In this document: positions 22,080 to 33,523 of the stretch, in pieces | Numbering within the stretch: the stretch's first letter is position 1 | Layout: each line of letters opens with the position of its first letter | From: Dryococelus australis | Taxonomy: Eukaryota; Arthropoda; Insecta; Phasmatodea; Phasmatidae | Length of the DNA stretch: 64,000 nucleotides | NCBI GenBank assembly: GCA_029891345.1 | Contig: CM057009.1 | Location: 209,678,709 to 209,742,708, forward strand | Reading direction: 5' to 3' | Made by a program: the position numbers and the translations under genes | Notes under the pieces: model-generated | Told to the model about the DNA's origin: nothing | Databases searched by the model: none | Seen by the model: only the letters and a program-made list of their open reading frames with translations

Positions 22080-22665
22080 ACCACCCAAAAATGCAAAAAG
22101 TATTTCTGTTTTCATAGGTATGGTAAACATTTATTCAAAATTTATTCCTAAATTTGCAGAACATGCCGCACCAAGGAATTCTCTCAGAAAGAAGGGAACA
22201 AAATTTAACTGGGGTAAAAAACAACAGGAAGCCTTTTATTTCTTGAAGCAAGCAATTCAAGTCCCACAATACTCGAAACAGCAGACTTTTCGAAAACCTT
22301 CATCCTGCAGAATTATGCCTCCAGCACAGCATTAGGTGCTGTGTTGTTGCAGGAAATAGATGGGCAGAGGCAGCCCATTGCATTTTCTTCCCTTACCCTT
22401 ACCCACTAGGAGAAAAAAACTTATTTGGTATAAGAATTAGAGTGTTTGGCTGTTGTTTTATAATGAGGCACTCTCATGGTTATTTGCTCATCCCAAACAG
22501 TTAGGAAAATTAGGCCACTGGATAGTAAAAATTTCGTCACTTAAATTCAAAACTCAACGTATCCGAGGAACACAAATTATTATTGCGAATGCACTCTCTC
22601 GTATGTTTGAGAACTACCCTGAGGAAGCCACTTCTGACCATGAAACGAAAATATTTCTAGGGCTT
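22080..22665 (+). pseudogene. pol: RT thumb and RNase H of element II
   Basis: The frame 22120-22332 gives GMVNIYSKFIPKFAEHAAP and NWGKKQQEAFYFLKQAI, the gypsy thumb. The RNase H end is in 22453-22668 (QLGKLGHWIVKISSLKF, then GTQIIIANALSRM). The middle of RNase H is shifted out of frame near 22335-22450. Confidence 0.8.
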
Positions 22666-23895
22666 TGCTAACAGATTTCCCATTAGCCTTTCAGGATATT
22701 GAAACCTATCATAAGGAAGACCCTTCTATAAGTGAAATTATTGATCAAGTTCTAAAAGGTACTGCACCAAAACAGTATGAACTATTTAAGGGTGTTTTGT
22801 ATTGCAAATCTTGTTCATCCAACCAGTATAAGATTGTTTTTCCTCAGTACCTGTGTGACATTAATCCATTATTTTCACTCATCACCTTTAGAAGCTCTCT
22901 TAGGAATTCATAAAACAATTAATGCAATCAAGTGTTTTTTATTAGGAAAGGCATGTAACAAGAGATTTCAAGAAGAGTAAAAGTTTGTAAACTGTGTGGC
23001 TTAAGCAAACCAGATCAAGATGCTCAGTTAGTGTTACTTTCTTCTTACATTGCTGAACGTCCTTTACAGAAAGTTTTCGTAGATTTTGATGGACCTTGTC
23101 CTCATTCTAAAGCAGGTAATATTATGCTATTAGTATGTATAGATGCTTCACGAAGTTCGCGTGGTTAATACCCTCACCTAAGGTTACTTCAAAAACCACA
23201 ATAGGAGCATTGAAAAATTACATTTCAAAGTTTCACAGGTTCCTTCTCTCATTGCGTCCGATAATGGTCCACAATTTAAATCTAAGCTGTTAAGGAACAT
23301 GTGTTTCAGTCATGTCATTCAACATGTTACCACCCCACCATACTATCCATAACCTTCTCATGCAGAGAGCTTTACCGGAATCTTCACTTAGCTTTGATTT
23401 CTTTTCATGGGAACAGTCAGAATAGATGGGATCAGAATATTGAATGGCTCCAGATGACATTCAATTATGCATGCCATGAGAGACTTAAATCCACCCCATT
23501 TGAACTCATGTTCACCTACAAAACTAACACCCCACTCTCCAATCTTTGACCCCTTTGCCAATCTCCTACTTGATGATCCGAGCGACATCAGGGAGATTTT
23601 GAAAAGGTCTAGGGAGAATTTAAAATTGGCACACCGCAAGTCAAGGCAGATATATGATAAGGACCATAGAGTTAACCCATTTCAAGTAGGAGATTTTGTT
23701 TTATACAAAGCAAATACTCTGAGTAAGCCTATAGACAAAAGGGCAGTCAAACTTATAAATCGGTGTAAATGTCCTTACCAGGTGCAAAGATTTTTGACTC
23801 CTGTACCTATGGCACTTAATGACCCAGTGAATGGTAAATTTGTTACAAGAGCCCATGTTTCACAACTCATGAAGAGTGTTCCTATCCTCATATAG
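22666..23895 (+). pseudogene. pol: Integrase of element II
   Basis: The core begins QKVFVDFDGPCPHSKAGN (about 23070-23120; first Asp), continues SDNGPQFKSK (about 23259; second Asp) and PYYP..SHAESFTG (about 23338-23375; Glu). The C-terminal domain is an intact 142-codon frame (23467-23892) with VNPFQVGDFVLYKAN and a basic, SH3-like tail ending VTRAHVSQLMK. Stops interrupt the core, for example TAA near 23166. Confidence 0.85.
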
Positions 23896-24485
23896 GTCAC
23901 TGGTTTGTTGCTTAGTAAAAGGCATTTTTTTTAGTGTCGGAAAGGTTTCAGGTGGACTGATCACCCCCTGAATAATATTCTTGCTTGGCACAAATGAAAA
24001 TTTCAGAGCTTAACCTATATACAAGTAAAAATGACTAAACCTCCTTTTTGGAAAAGTAATATGGTGACACATGCTTGTATGAGAAATGCATCGTACTAAA
24101 TATAAGATAATAATTATAAGTGGTTACTTATGAGTTAATGTGCACATGGTTTTGTGGTCATGAGGGCACACATGTTGTAAAAGTAAAGAACTTCATTAGC
24201 ATTACAATACAGTTTTAGTAGGGAATGTTGGATTGTCTGTACAGTGTATATATGTTGCCTGTGTTTCAAGGGTCTTTGTATGATGATTCATTGTAAGTAT
24301 TATGATAGTACTCTATTGTTGTTGGATTATTTTGGGGATACGGATGACAGTACTAGTTACTGCCGTAGTTCCTCCTAGCCGAGACCAATTGCATTTAGGT
24401 GATTTTTGGTGGTAGATCCAGATATATCCCTTTAAGGAGGTTTGTTAAAGGAATAAACCTAGAATCTGCCTGAAAGGGGGGAGTC
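23896..24485 (+). other. 3' UTR and polypurine tract of element II
   Basis: No coding motif. The tract GAAAGGGGGGAGTC at about 24472-24485 lies directly before the LTR, as expected for the plus-strand primer. Confidence 0.75.
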
Positions 24486-25654
24486 TGTGCTGTTTTAGTA
24501 CGGCACTTGAAAAATAATTTGTTAAAGGGGCAATTAATATTTTTGCTTGGGTTTGATTTGCCTCAAGTTAATGTTAAGTAAATTTATTAGTTTCATTTTG
24601 GTTTTCTTTACTATGGTATTCGTGATATATGGCATAATTTGGTCAGGGGCCTCTTAAAAATTAGTTCACTACGAGATTGTGCCAGTTGAGTTTGACGTCT
24701 CTAAGCCAGCTTCGCCTTTCCAGTCCGGCTGGACATGGCAAGATGACTGTTACAAGACCCGTGGCTGCACAGTTTGGTCATGAGCGGCACAGGAGTGTTT
24801 TGCTGTACTCCGCGAGAACTGTCACGAAGTCGTTTGTAACTATGTTCCAGTCTAAGGCTAGCTGATTTTTGCCCTGCGATACTGTAGAGACTGTCTAATA
24901 AAGGACACTTCAAAACAGGTTTTGGTAGAAGAACGTCATGCATGAAAGCAATTTTACTGCCTCTTAGCACTATCTAGTGGTGCAGCAGGAACTAAATATT
25001 CTAGTTCGTTTTGATCTCCATCTGGCGGGAGCGCTAGTACTTGGGATACAACGCCTCTGCCAACGAAGATGATACACATCATTCTGCCGACTGCATCATA
25101 CGAGGAATCCACGTTTATAAAGCACTGCATCTTCTACTCTCGTGACATAGGATATAGTTAGTCTTGATTTTTTCTGACAACAATGTAGCCACTTGCTTCT
25201 ATTTTGAGGATGTAGTATAGCGCCAATTGTGATATTAGATATTTATTTTGTTTGGTGATTGACTCACCAATTAGCGACATCAGGATGTTTCTCACCTAGC
25301 ACCATTAGAAACCTCCAGCTGGGTAAATTTAGGCCCTTCTTTCTAATATTCGTCTCTTGCTTTGCCTAGGACCATTTATTAATTCTGCATGTGTCCTTTT
25401 TCTTGTTTGCAGAGGTTTTAAAATTTTCCTTCACGTTTACTTCTTCAATGAATAATTTGCATCTCTGCTGTACTTAACTTTCGTGATTTTGTCATGCTCA
25501 GCTTTAAACCCGTCACTGGACAGCCTTCTATGCCCTGTGAATGTACGGTGCCACTCCGCCAATGCGGAATGTGAGATCAGCAGAATGTCTCTGCCGGCAG
25601 CCTAACTGTTACGGTTGCCTACAATGCGGTTGGAATTAAGGACCAGAAAATATT

Positions 25655-25702
25655 TGCGTATATGACCTACAAGCTAAATAATACTTTGTTTCTAAGTTCC
25701 CG

Positions 25703-25748
<46 letters not shown>

Positions 25749-26128
25749 ATAATATATTTTGGAGACGCAATCTTTAGAAATGTTTTTAATGATTATGTAA
25801 ATTTGCAACAAAGATGAAATTTCAATTAATGGCATTTATGTTAACATATTGCTCTTAAAACATATCTATGAGGTACCTCTTTTATGCAATTTTATCGCTT
25901 TTACATAATTTTACAGTTTTTTATCATTGTTACAGGCCTAAGTATAAAATGTTTCATTAAATTAAAACTTTTTCTTGTTACATTGACTAATTGAAAAGAA
26001 TATATAAATGTCGCCAATTCCATAATTGTCTCGTGTACTTTATTTAGTGACAGAACCTTGGCACCTATATGAATTTTATTAACCATAGTTATTAATTTTG
26101 GTTGTTTCAAGGTGAATGAATATGTGCT
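25655..26128. mobile_element. Insertion of about 475 bp in the right LTR, unclassified
   Basis: Defined by its absence from the left LTR. It includes a (TA)n tract at 25703-25745 and AT-rich sequence without a coding motif. Terminal repeats and a clean duplication were not identified, so its class is unknown. Confidence 0.55.
25703..25745. repeat. (TA)n microsatellite
   Basis: About 21 uninterrupted TA units inside the LTR insertion. Confidence 0.95.
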
Positions 26129-26230
26129 ATGCCACAGTTCAGTACACTTGGATTCAACTTTATTTTTAATTTGAAATATTAAATAAATGTAGTAGTAAAT
26201 ATATTTGATTATGGTAGTGTAACGAGTAAA

Positions 26231-26676
26231 AAATTAATTTACCAAATTGCTATGTGAAAATAGTAGATCAGAATACTTTGAAACTAATAAATGAGAAATA
26301 TGTTTTATATCATATAGAGGTTTAAAGAAATGAATAATGGCAAATCTATCAATGATCTACAATTCTCTTAAGAATTTTCATCAAATTTAGTGATAATTTT
26401 TTTTGACTGGTTGATTTGTCTTGCAGATTTAGATTAAATTTAGCTTATTTGACTGGGAAAAGGACTCTGCTCAGCAGGCTTTTAAAAAAAATTGCTTGAT
26501 TTAGATTGCAGATTTAGCTTGATTTTGACCCTAATTTGCTTGATTTTGGGAATGAAATTGACAATATGAGTGTTGTCTTCAGAAGATTTTGAAAAAGTTT
26601 GTAGAAAATGAGAAATTTACTCGATTTTTTTAGTCCAATTATTGTGCTGCGCTTGGTTCCACATTAGACCTCTACT
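26231..26676 (-). repeat. Right terminal repeat of P-alpha, outer part
   Basis: From about 26380 the sequence follows the second half of the foldback at 12395-12962 (TTGCAGATTTAGATTAAATTTAG; CCAATTATTGTGCTGCGCTT) and ends CCTCTACT at 26676, the inverse of an AGTAGAGG terminus. The next six bases are TTCCTT (26677-26682), not TACACA. 26231-26380 is AT-rich and not matched. Confidence 0.65.
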
Positions 26677-26689
26677 TTCCTTTTTGTCA

Positions 26690-27180
26690 CTATTTCGCAA
26701 CGGATCCTAGAACAAGGTACTTTCAGTGCCGACAGGAACGACTGTGGTGCTCCAAAGAGACACCGCACTCCCGAATTGGAAGAGGCTGTTCTGCATCTCA
26801 TTGAACAGAGCCCACCAGCGAGTACGCGAACTATTGCGCATGCAATGGGTGTTGTTCCCACCATAGTCTGGGAGGTTCTGTATGAGCAAGAACTACGTCT
26901 TTACCCCCTCCACAGGGTACAGTCTGTGAGTCCAGCCGATTTTGCACCACGTGTTTAACTTCTGCATGTGGTTCCTGCACAGCTGCCCCAACGAGCACGT
27001 TCGCACGTCGCGTTCTGTTCACATATGAATGTAAATTCACTAGGAACAGTGTTCTTGATTCTCGAAACCGCCTTGTCTGAGCAGACTTATACCCTAATAC
27101 CACGCGTGTCCAGGTATTCCAGCACAGATTTTCTATCAATGTGTGGGCAGATATTCTGGATGGCCTTTCGTAAAATACCT
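26690..27180 (+). pseudogene. Tc1/mariner-type transposase, N-terminal and central part
   Basis: The frame near 26767-26955 reads RTPELEEAVLHLIEQSP, STRTIAHAMGVVPTIVWEVL and LHRVQSVSPADFAPR: a helix-turn-helix DNA-binding region followed by the entry to the DDE domain. Another frame near 27113-27172 gives HRFSINVWADILDG, the strand of the core that follows the first catalytic Asp. The rest is missing. It is the same family as the fuller copy at 31979-33000. Confidence 0.7.
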
Positions 27181-29509
27181 GATTTTAAATGGCTGTAACA
27201 TGGAAACGGGATGTTTCCAGACATGATTTACTATTCAAAAGATCATTTACTCAGTACCCTCTACAAGCACTAGGAGTTTGTAAGGGGAATATTCCGAGCA
27301 ACCTATGTAATGCAAGAGGAAATGTTATTTTGCGTTGCAAATTGAGAAAAAAAAGCATTAAAAATGTTATTGTTTCGGAAAATTTGTTAGAAATAATTGT
27401 TTTTCCTCTAAATGTTAGTGTGTGTTTTCTATTCATATACAACTTAAAAACGGTTGTTGTCATGCAAAGACGGGTTTGGGATGGAAAACTTGTCGGATTT
27501 TAAATATTTGGGGAGCTTGTTTTTAATTTTTACGTTAAGGTTTTGTCGAATGGTTACATGTCTACAGTACCCTGCGGTTTACCAGTATGAATTCTTGTAA
27601 GGAAACAATATTTTGAGAATGGACTGATTTTTTGTTAATGCGAGGCGAGATCTGAATTTTTGGGGTAATGGAGTGCAAATGTTTATACACCTACATAAAG
27701 CTTAACAGAAAATTGGTCGTTTGCGGAATTTGGTACATGTGTGAAAAGTATGAGAACAACAACATATTTACTTTTGCTATTGAAATGTTGATTCCCATAT
27801 TAACTGTGTTTTAATGTAGTGAATGTTAATTTATTTTAAATATTAATATGTAACTAGGCAGACATAAAGATTAAATCACTTTTTTTTTACATTTTATATT
27901 TCAATAAAATATACATAAGATACTTTTATTTGTAACATTGTGTTAACCTTTTATGTAATTATATACATGGAGAAATAGGGTGATGGTGTAGACTCAGTGG
28001 GTTTGAGATAGCTTTCCGAAACGGAAGTGTTATGTAGCGAACACTGCGAGCTGTCTCCTTGCCTCCTGATGCACCTGTATGAGGTGGTGTGGCTTGTTAG
28101 AGTGGTGTAGGAAGAATGATAGCTCGCACTCTGTCGGCGTTTGCTGGAACTAGTGTCACACATCTCCACTTTCACTTCTCTTTTTCTAAATTTATTTGCA
28201 ACCTCGGGCTGTTCACATCTGTCACTGCACTGCTGCCCCAAGCAGGAAAATATGCCAATCGTTGCGTTCGTTGGGAAGGAAGGAATCTCATCTCGTGTGC
28301 GATCCCTCTTGTTACAGTATACCAACACAACAATGGCATGTTTCTTAATACACTATATTAAATTAACATATATTAAACAAAATGTTTTATAAAGAGTCTA
28401 TTGCTTTAAATATTATTTCCCTCTTATTTAACTGTTTAAGATTTTTGGGGTTTAAAATATTGTGTTGTTAAAATGTGTCCGGATACATGTTCCGAGTTGA
28501 GTTCCGAGTAAATCGGTTTAGATATATTTACCTCGCTGGGATTGGAAATTAGGACTGTGATAGTAATAAACGTAATTACCCTCGTTTGGGTCGAAGTAAG
28601 GAATATCTCGATATGTTTTAACATTGGCAGACTTCGAAGCAATAACTAATCCATTACAAAATATAGTTAAGCAAAACTTAGTTTTGTTAAGAAATGAAGT
28701 AGGTTTAAATTTGCTATACCTGTATTTATACTCAATGGGATTTCTGAATTCAATTCCGCTATGGTATATGTGGTAAATAAAGATTATGGTTAAAATTAAT
28801 AGTATTTACTTTTAACATAAAATGACGATGACAATAAGTGGTGTTCGGAAATCAAGCAAATCAGGAAAGCACGCTTTGAGTGAAGCGAGTTCTTTATTAG
28901 GGTTTTAATTAATTTTAAACTTATTATGTAGAAAGTTCAAACAAATATTATTGAAAATAATATTTTTTATTTACTATTCTGCAATTAAATATATTTAAGG
29001 TGCCTTTATTTGTGTAATCGTAAACACAGTGAGTGTTGATGGTGTAAACTTCATAAACACTTATCCTCCTTTAAAAAACCGATCCCATGAGGAGTTCTAT
29101 CTTTTGGGAGTGCGGTGCGGCATGGGTCCCATCCTTTCTCATCACTCACTGTTTAACATTCTAACTATTAGCATTGAAAAATTTAGTTTACAATAATGTT
29201 ACTGATATATACAGGAAGCATAACACTGAGTACGCAGCTCCCACGTTCCGAATCTGACTGGTTGCAAGCTTAAAGTAGGATTTTTTTAAATTTCCGCTTT
29301 ACATATATTAACACTGATTATTGTAGTTTCCCTTAATATCGCTGTTATACGCAGGATGAATCACGTGGACCGAAGCTGCCTGGTTCCAGTCTTATAGTAG
29401 GACTTCTTTTAAAATAAATTCCCGCCTGATATTATAATGCAAAGCACTGTGTACTTTAACCCTTTGGGTTTTCTTATAGTAATTCATCTCATGTGCACTG
29501 TTAGATTTT
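27181..29509. other. AT-rich region, no gene recognised
   Basis: Open frames of up to 125 codons exist (for example 27951-28328 on the - strand and overlapping + frames at 28116-28392), but both strands are open over the same interval and no domain was recognised. No terminal repeats were found. Confidence 0.4.
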
Positions 29510-30012
29510 TATTATAACTCGCAGAATTTCTGAGAGAATGTAAAAAAGTGTTCAGAACAATATTCGTAACTTGTAAAATGTAAGTGACTTCCAAGTAGAA
29601 ATTTTGCTTACAATTTTAAATCCATTAGTTTTTGACTTAGACGTGTGCAATTTGTGAGAAAATATAATAAATTATGTAGGAAAAGAAAGGGCTGCTGAAA
29701 ACAGCAGACGTAACTTGTAAAACATAAGTGATACATAAGTAGAACTTTTACTTATAATTTTAAATCCATTAGTTTTTTTACTATAGCCTATACAATTTGT
29801 GAGAATACATAACAAAAAGTGTTGGAAACATGAATCGTAACTTGTGAAACATAAATGAAATAAAGTAACTAGTTTTTTTATAATTTTTCCATTCGTTATT
29901 TTTGACTAAGACATACAATTTGTGTGAAACTATAAAAAAAGTGTTTAAAACATGACTCGTGGAATGTAAAATGTAAAGGAATTAAAGTAACAAGTTTTTT
30001 AATACTCTTTAA
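29510..30012. repeat. Tandem array, about four units of 123-145 bp
   Basis: CAATTTGTG recurs at 29648, 29793 and 29916, with a degenerate first copy near 29521. Each unit continues with AAAAAGTGTT, CGTAACTTGTAAAA-like and CCATTAGTTTTT-like words in the same order. Divergent units indicate an old satellite fragment. Confidence 0.75.
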
Positions 30013-30126
30013 AACAAATATATGGGAAATGGTTGAAATATCGGAAGGCATTGTTAACAAAAATGTATTTGGCTAGAGAGAATGTTTAACTTCGTGTCTG
30101 CAGAGAACGAAGCAGATAAGCAGCGT

Positions 30127-30178
30127 AGCGCAGGGGGAGGAGGAGGAGGAGGAGGAGGAGGAGGAGGAGAGAGAGAGA
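30127..30178. repeat. (GGA)n microsatellite
   Basis: About a dozen GGA units running into GAGAGAGAG. It gives long Gly or Pro runs in open frames on both strands, which are therefore not evidence of genes. Confidence 0.95.
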
Positions 30179-30930
30179 GGCAGGGCTTACCTGCGAGGTG
30201 CGTCCCATGTGGTGATGATGCGAAGTATTCATTCCACCACGACAATGGGGGCCGACTGGATTCTTGCGAGCCTCTGTAGATGAAAGAGGGTGACTCGAGT
30301 GGTATGCAAGAATAAAAAGGACATTTTTTCTATCTCTCCCTCTGTGGTTGCCCACACACTGAGATGTCGGCAGGCAGCACCAATGTTGCAATGTGGGGTG
30401 TATCTGCCGGTGCTTGGATCGGGGTAGTGGATTAGGTGGTGCTGAGAAGTAACACATAATATCCAAATATGAGTATCAGGGTCGTACACAAACGTGCGGA
30501 AAATTTTTAACTTTAAATAATAATTTACTCAAATTGTTAAAAATAGTGTCGGCGAGATATTCTGTCGGCGGACGGGCAGCAGGCAATCGGTATAGGCTGC
30601 ACAGTCTGTTAGCATGCACCAGGTTGCCAGTGGCATGCGGCGTTCAGCTGGAAGACTATCGAATGACCACAATCCATCATCGCTGGGGGTATAAACTATT
30701 TATATGGGTGATGACAGGTCAGTTGTGTGTGGAGTGTTTAAGGTAGCAGAAATGTAATAAGTCACTTGGTACATATAACTGAGCACTCTTACCATTGGTA
30801 ACTCTGCAATAACTCTCATTGTGGGTCTTTACTTTGCAATTGCTAATTACTTATTATGAGTACTTAATAATTACATATTATGCAATTATTCACTATGCAA
30901 ATACTTATTGCACATATTTACTCTATTCGG
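30179..30930. other. Spacer, nothing recognised
   Basis: Mixed composition with short open frames on both strands; no domain, terminal repeat or RNA gene seen. Confidence 0.4.
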
Positions 30931-31245
30931 GGGTCTAACCAAGGACTAAGGATGACTCCTCAACACTCCTGCTACCACCCTGCACTCCCCCTTACTCCTA
31001 ACCCCTCGCCTTAAAAAAATTAAAATACCTGCGACGGGTTTCAAACCAAGTATTGGGAATGACTCCTTAACCTTCCTGCTCCAACCCTTTCACCTAAACA
31101 CCTTCCATAAACATTTAATTTTGAATACCTTCAATGGGTGTCTAACCAATGACTGGGAATGCCTCCTCATCTCTACACTCCCCCCTTAACTCTCACCCCA
31201 ATCTAAACCCTAATCCTCCCTTTCCAACCTCGTCAGTTATTGTTC
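30931..31245. repeat. Tandem repeat, three units of about 100 bp
   Basis: Units near 30931, 31037 and 31136 each begin GGGT(G)TCTAACCAA-like, then a GACT.GGAATG.CTCCT-like word, then a C-rich stretch. Confidence 0.6.
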
Positions 31246-31960
31246 TGCAGTCGAAGGGTGAATATGTGTAATTACTCATTGCACAATTACTAGTTATGCC
31301 TAATTAGGCTTAATTGCTTTCGATGGGATACAAATCAAGTATCACCCCAGGCATCAGTCAGCAGAACTCCCATTTTTCCGGCACTTCATCTGATGAAACC
31401 CTGCCAAAGAGCCTCCTCAGACCACTGGTGATACAAAGTCTCCAAACGTCCCCTGTACCAGTATTGCTATTCGGGTACCCAGTCTCAGCCAATGGTCATT
31501 AACAACACACTTCTCAGGGTGCAAGTGGTTGGTAGGGTTAAGGGTTTTTTGAGGGGTAGGCCAGAAGCCAATCACTGCAAACATATCAGGGGTGGGGGAA
31601 GGGATATAAAGCAAAGGCCAATCACCACATAGGGAGGGAAGGGGAGGTAGCGGAGGTGTACCCCTACATGCTTTAAGGGTGGAGGAGGAACACACATTAA
31701 TAAAATCAGTAAAATGTCACTTGTGCCACTATTGCACTGAATTGATCCAAAACCAACTAGCTCCTACTACTTAAATTAATGTACAAATAACTTTCCCTTT
31801 GTGTAACACTCATACAGGAATAGTTGACGAGAAAACAGAGAAAATTTTTAAGGATGCACTTGGTTGCCTGCCATGTATGCAACCCGTAACTCAAGGCTTG
31901 CCATTCTAAATGACGAGACAGCTGTGCACACAGCTGTGTTAGCACTGCTAGCATGTGTGA
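31246..31960. other. Spacer, nothing recognised
   Basis: CA/GGGG-biased sequence. A short frame at 31314-31499 and an antisense frame overlap each other. No supported gene. Confidence 0.4.
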
Positions 31961-31978
31961 CAGGATGGCATTGCACTG

Positions 31979-33000
31979 TTGGTTCGTAACATGGAGGGAT
32001 GTTATATGGGGAAGATATTTTATGTTATAAATATTTATAATAATAAAATATTTATTGTACATTGCACAGAAATTGCAGATGTGTATCTTGTATATGGTGC
32101 CGTGGGTGGTAATGCAAGGGCTGCTCAATGTCTGTATGAACAGACCTTTCCACATAGACACCATCTGGGTCACCGGACGTTCACGTTGGGTAAGACTGGA
32201 CAATTTACAGCGAACAGCTATGACACCAGCATTATCTGGATAACCTGATTTGAGAGGAAGTGTTTGAACGCATCGCCAATTCGCCATGAAATCATCAAAC
32301 ACTTGGAATCACTTGAACAATGCATGGAAGCCACCAAAGTGTGCTGCATGTCCTGCACGCACAACAGCTACACCTATATTATCGTGAAAAGATGCAAATC
32401 TTACAACCATCTGATATCCAGCCACGTGTCGCTGGTTCTGCACCACTGTGCAGACGATCCTGGTTTTCGTCGCTACAGTCTGTGGACAAATAAGCCTGAT
32501 TTCACGCGTGATGGCAATCTCAATAGTCGAAATAGTCTTGTTCGAAACAATGTAAATCCAAATGAAATGGTTGAAGACCACCATCAAGTGACATTTGCTG
32601 TTAATACCTGGGCTGGCACTGTTGGCGAGAACATCATTGGACTGTAATTATTGACACCATGTTTGACTGGCCCCCTTTATCGACAGTTTTAGAGTACATG
32701 CTGCCTGGTCTGTTGCAGGATGTGGATTTACACGCACACTAGCATAGGTGGTATCCAGCACAACATAGCCATTGCACACTTCAGTTTGGAACCCTGTCAC
32801 CACCTTACCACCCCATTTGGTGGGCATTGGATAGGCAGAGGTGGACCAGTCAGGTGGCCACCATGCTCCCCATACCTGACGCCACCTGATTTCTTTCTGT
32901 AGGGTCATCTCAAGACATCAGTATACGAGACCCTAGTCAACATGGTAGCTGAAATTCGCGTCTGTTTACTTATGCTTGTACTATCATTCGCTACACCACA
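31979..33000 (+). pseudogene. Tc1/mariner-type transposase pseudogene, near full length
   Basis: Pieces in order on the + strand: ADVYLVYGAVGGNARAAQCL with FPHRHHLGHRTF (about 32073-32180), the N-terminal helix region; DDPGFRRYSLWTNKPDFTRDG (about 32453-32515), around the first catalytic Asp, which here reads Asn; VTFAVNTWAGTVGENIIG; then HWIGRGGPVRWPPCSPYLTP (about 32825-32884) and DFFL-stop-GHLK, around the last catalytic acidic residue. Frameshifts and stops inactivate it. The family is the one seen at 26690-27180. Terminal repeats were not resolved. Confidence 0.75.
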
Positions 33001-33523
33001 CAAATCTTTGCCCCTGTCAGAAGGTCGAATGTGCATTGCTGTCATTTGTGTATCGAAGCTGGTGGTCGCCACTTTGTACAGTTACAGGAAAACACACGTA
33101 TATCATTTGCAGAGTACATTCTCGTTCAGTTACCATCTATAGTCTTCTCCTTTTAATTAAAACTACCTACAGAGCCTGTCATGTGCGGACAAACTATCCG
33201 GTCACCATTATTTGCATTCATACACAGTGGTAAAGTCGTATTCGTACTACCTGTCTTGCAACACTGATTGTGTATCTGGCAGGCAACAAATTACACCCTT
33301 ACAAACATCGTCCATTGACTCGTACACTATTCGCCTGAGAGTGTTACATCAATGTCACATGTTTCCATGCAGTAATGTATAATTATGACATCTTTACAAA
33401 ATACCCGAGGGTTACTCACACATTGGTAGGATTATAACATACCACCCCTAAGTGTCTCAATGTAGGGGCTGATAGTACAGACAGATATGTCACTGCACCA
33501 GGGAGGGTGCGGCAAACAAGTTA
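33001..33523. other. Spacer, nothing recognised
   Basis: 3' remainder of the transposon and unassigned sequence, without a supported frame. Confidence 0.4.

Larger units (their letters stand above)
16607..26230 (+). mobile_element. Ty3/gypsy LTR retrotransposon, element II (complete structure)
   Basis: LTRs 16607-17882 and 24486-26230, an initiator-Met-type primer site at 17887, Gag, protease, RT, RNase H, integrase, and a polypurine tract at 24473-24485. The LTRs are about 1.27 kb once a roughly 475-bp insertion in the right one is set aside. It interrupts the right terminal repeat of the Polinton. Target duplication is not clear because both flanks are A-rich. All genes are broken, so it is old. 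No env gene seen. Confidence 0.9.
24486..26230 (+). repeat. 3' LTR of element II with internal insertion
   Basis: Starts TGTGCTGTTTTAGTACGGCA. Colinear with 16607-17882 up to GAAAATAT (about 25652), then about 475 bp absent from the other LTR, then colinear again from ATGCCACAGTTCAG (about 26130) to the end. Confidence 0.85.
12395..26676 (+). mobile_element. Polinton (Maverick) P-alpha, internally deleted, with gypsy II inside its right terminus
   Basis: Left terminus 12395-about 13010, right terminus 16130-16606 plus 26231-26676. Between them are an ATPase (-), a penton-type protein (+) and the end of PolB (-). Without the 9.6-kb gypsy II insertion it is about 4.7 kb, far shorter than the 15-20 kb usual for Polintons, and it lacks integrase, protease and major capsid genes. 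The flanking 6-mers differ (TACACA left, TTCCTT right), so its two ends probably did not arrive together. Confidence 0.75.

Noticed and set aside
27951-28328. 125-codon - strand frame, Ser/Thr/Arg-rich
   Set aside because: Open frames on both strands, no recognisable domain and no splice context; left as unassigned.
30082-30466. Gly-, Pro- or Leu-rich proteins around 30.1 kb
   Set aside because: Products of the (GGA)n microsatellite read in different frames.
31757-32302. 181-codon - strand open frame as a gene
   Set aside because: It lies antisense to the Tc1/mariner-type transposase pseudogene whose motifs read on the + strand.
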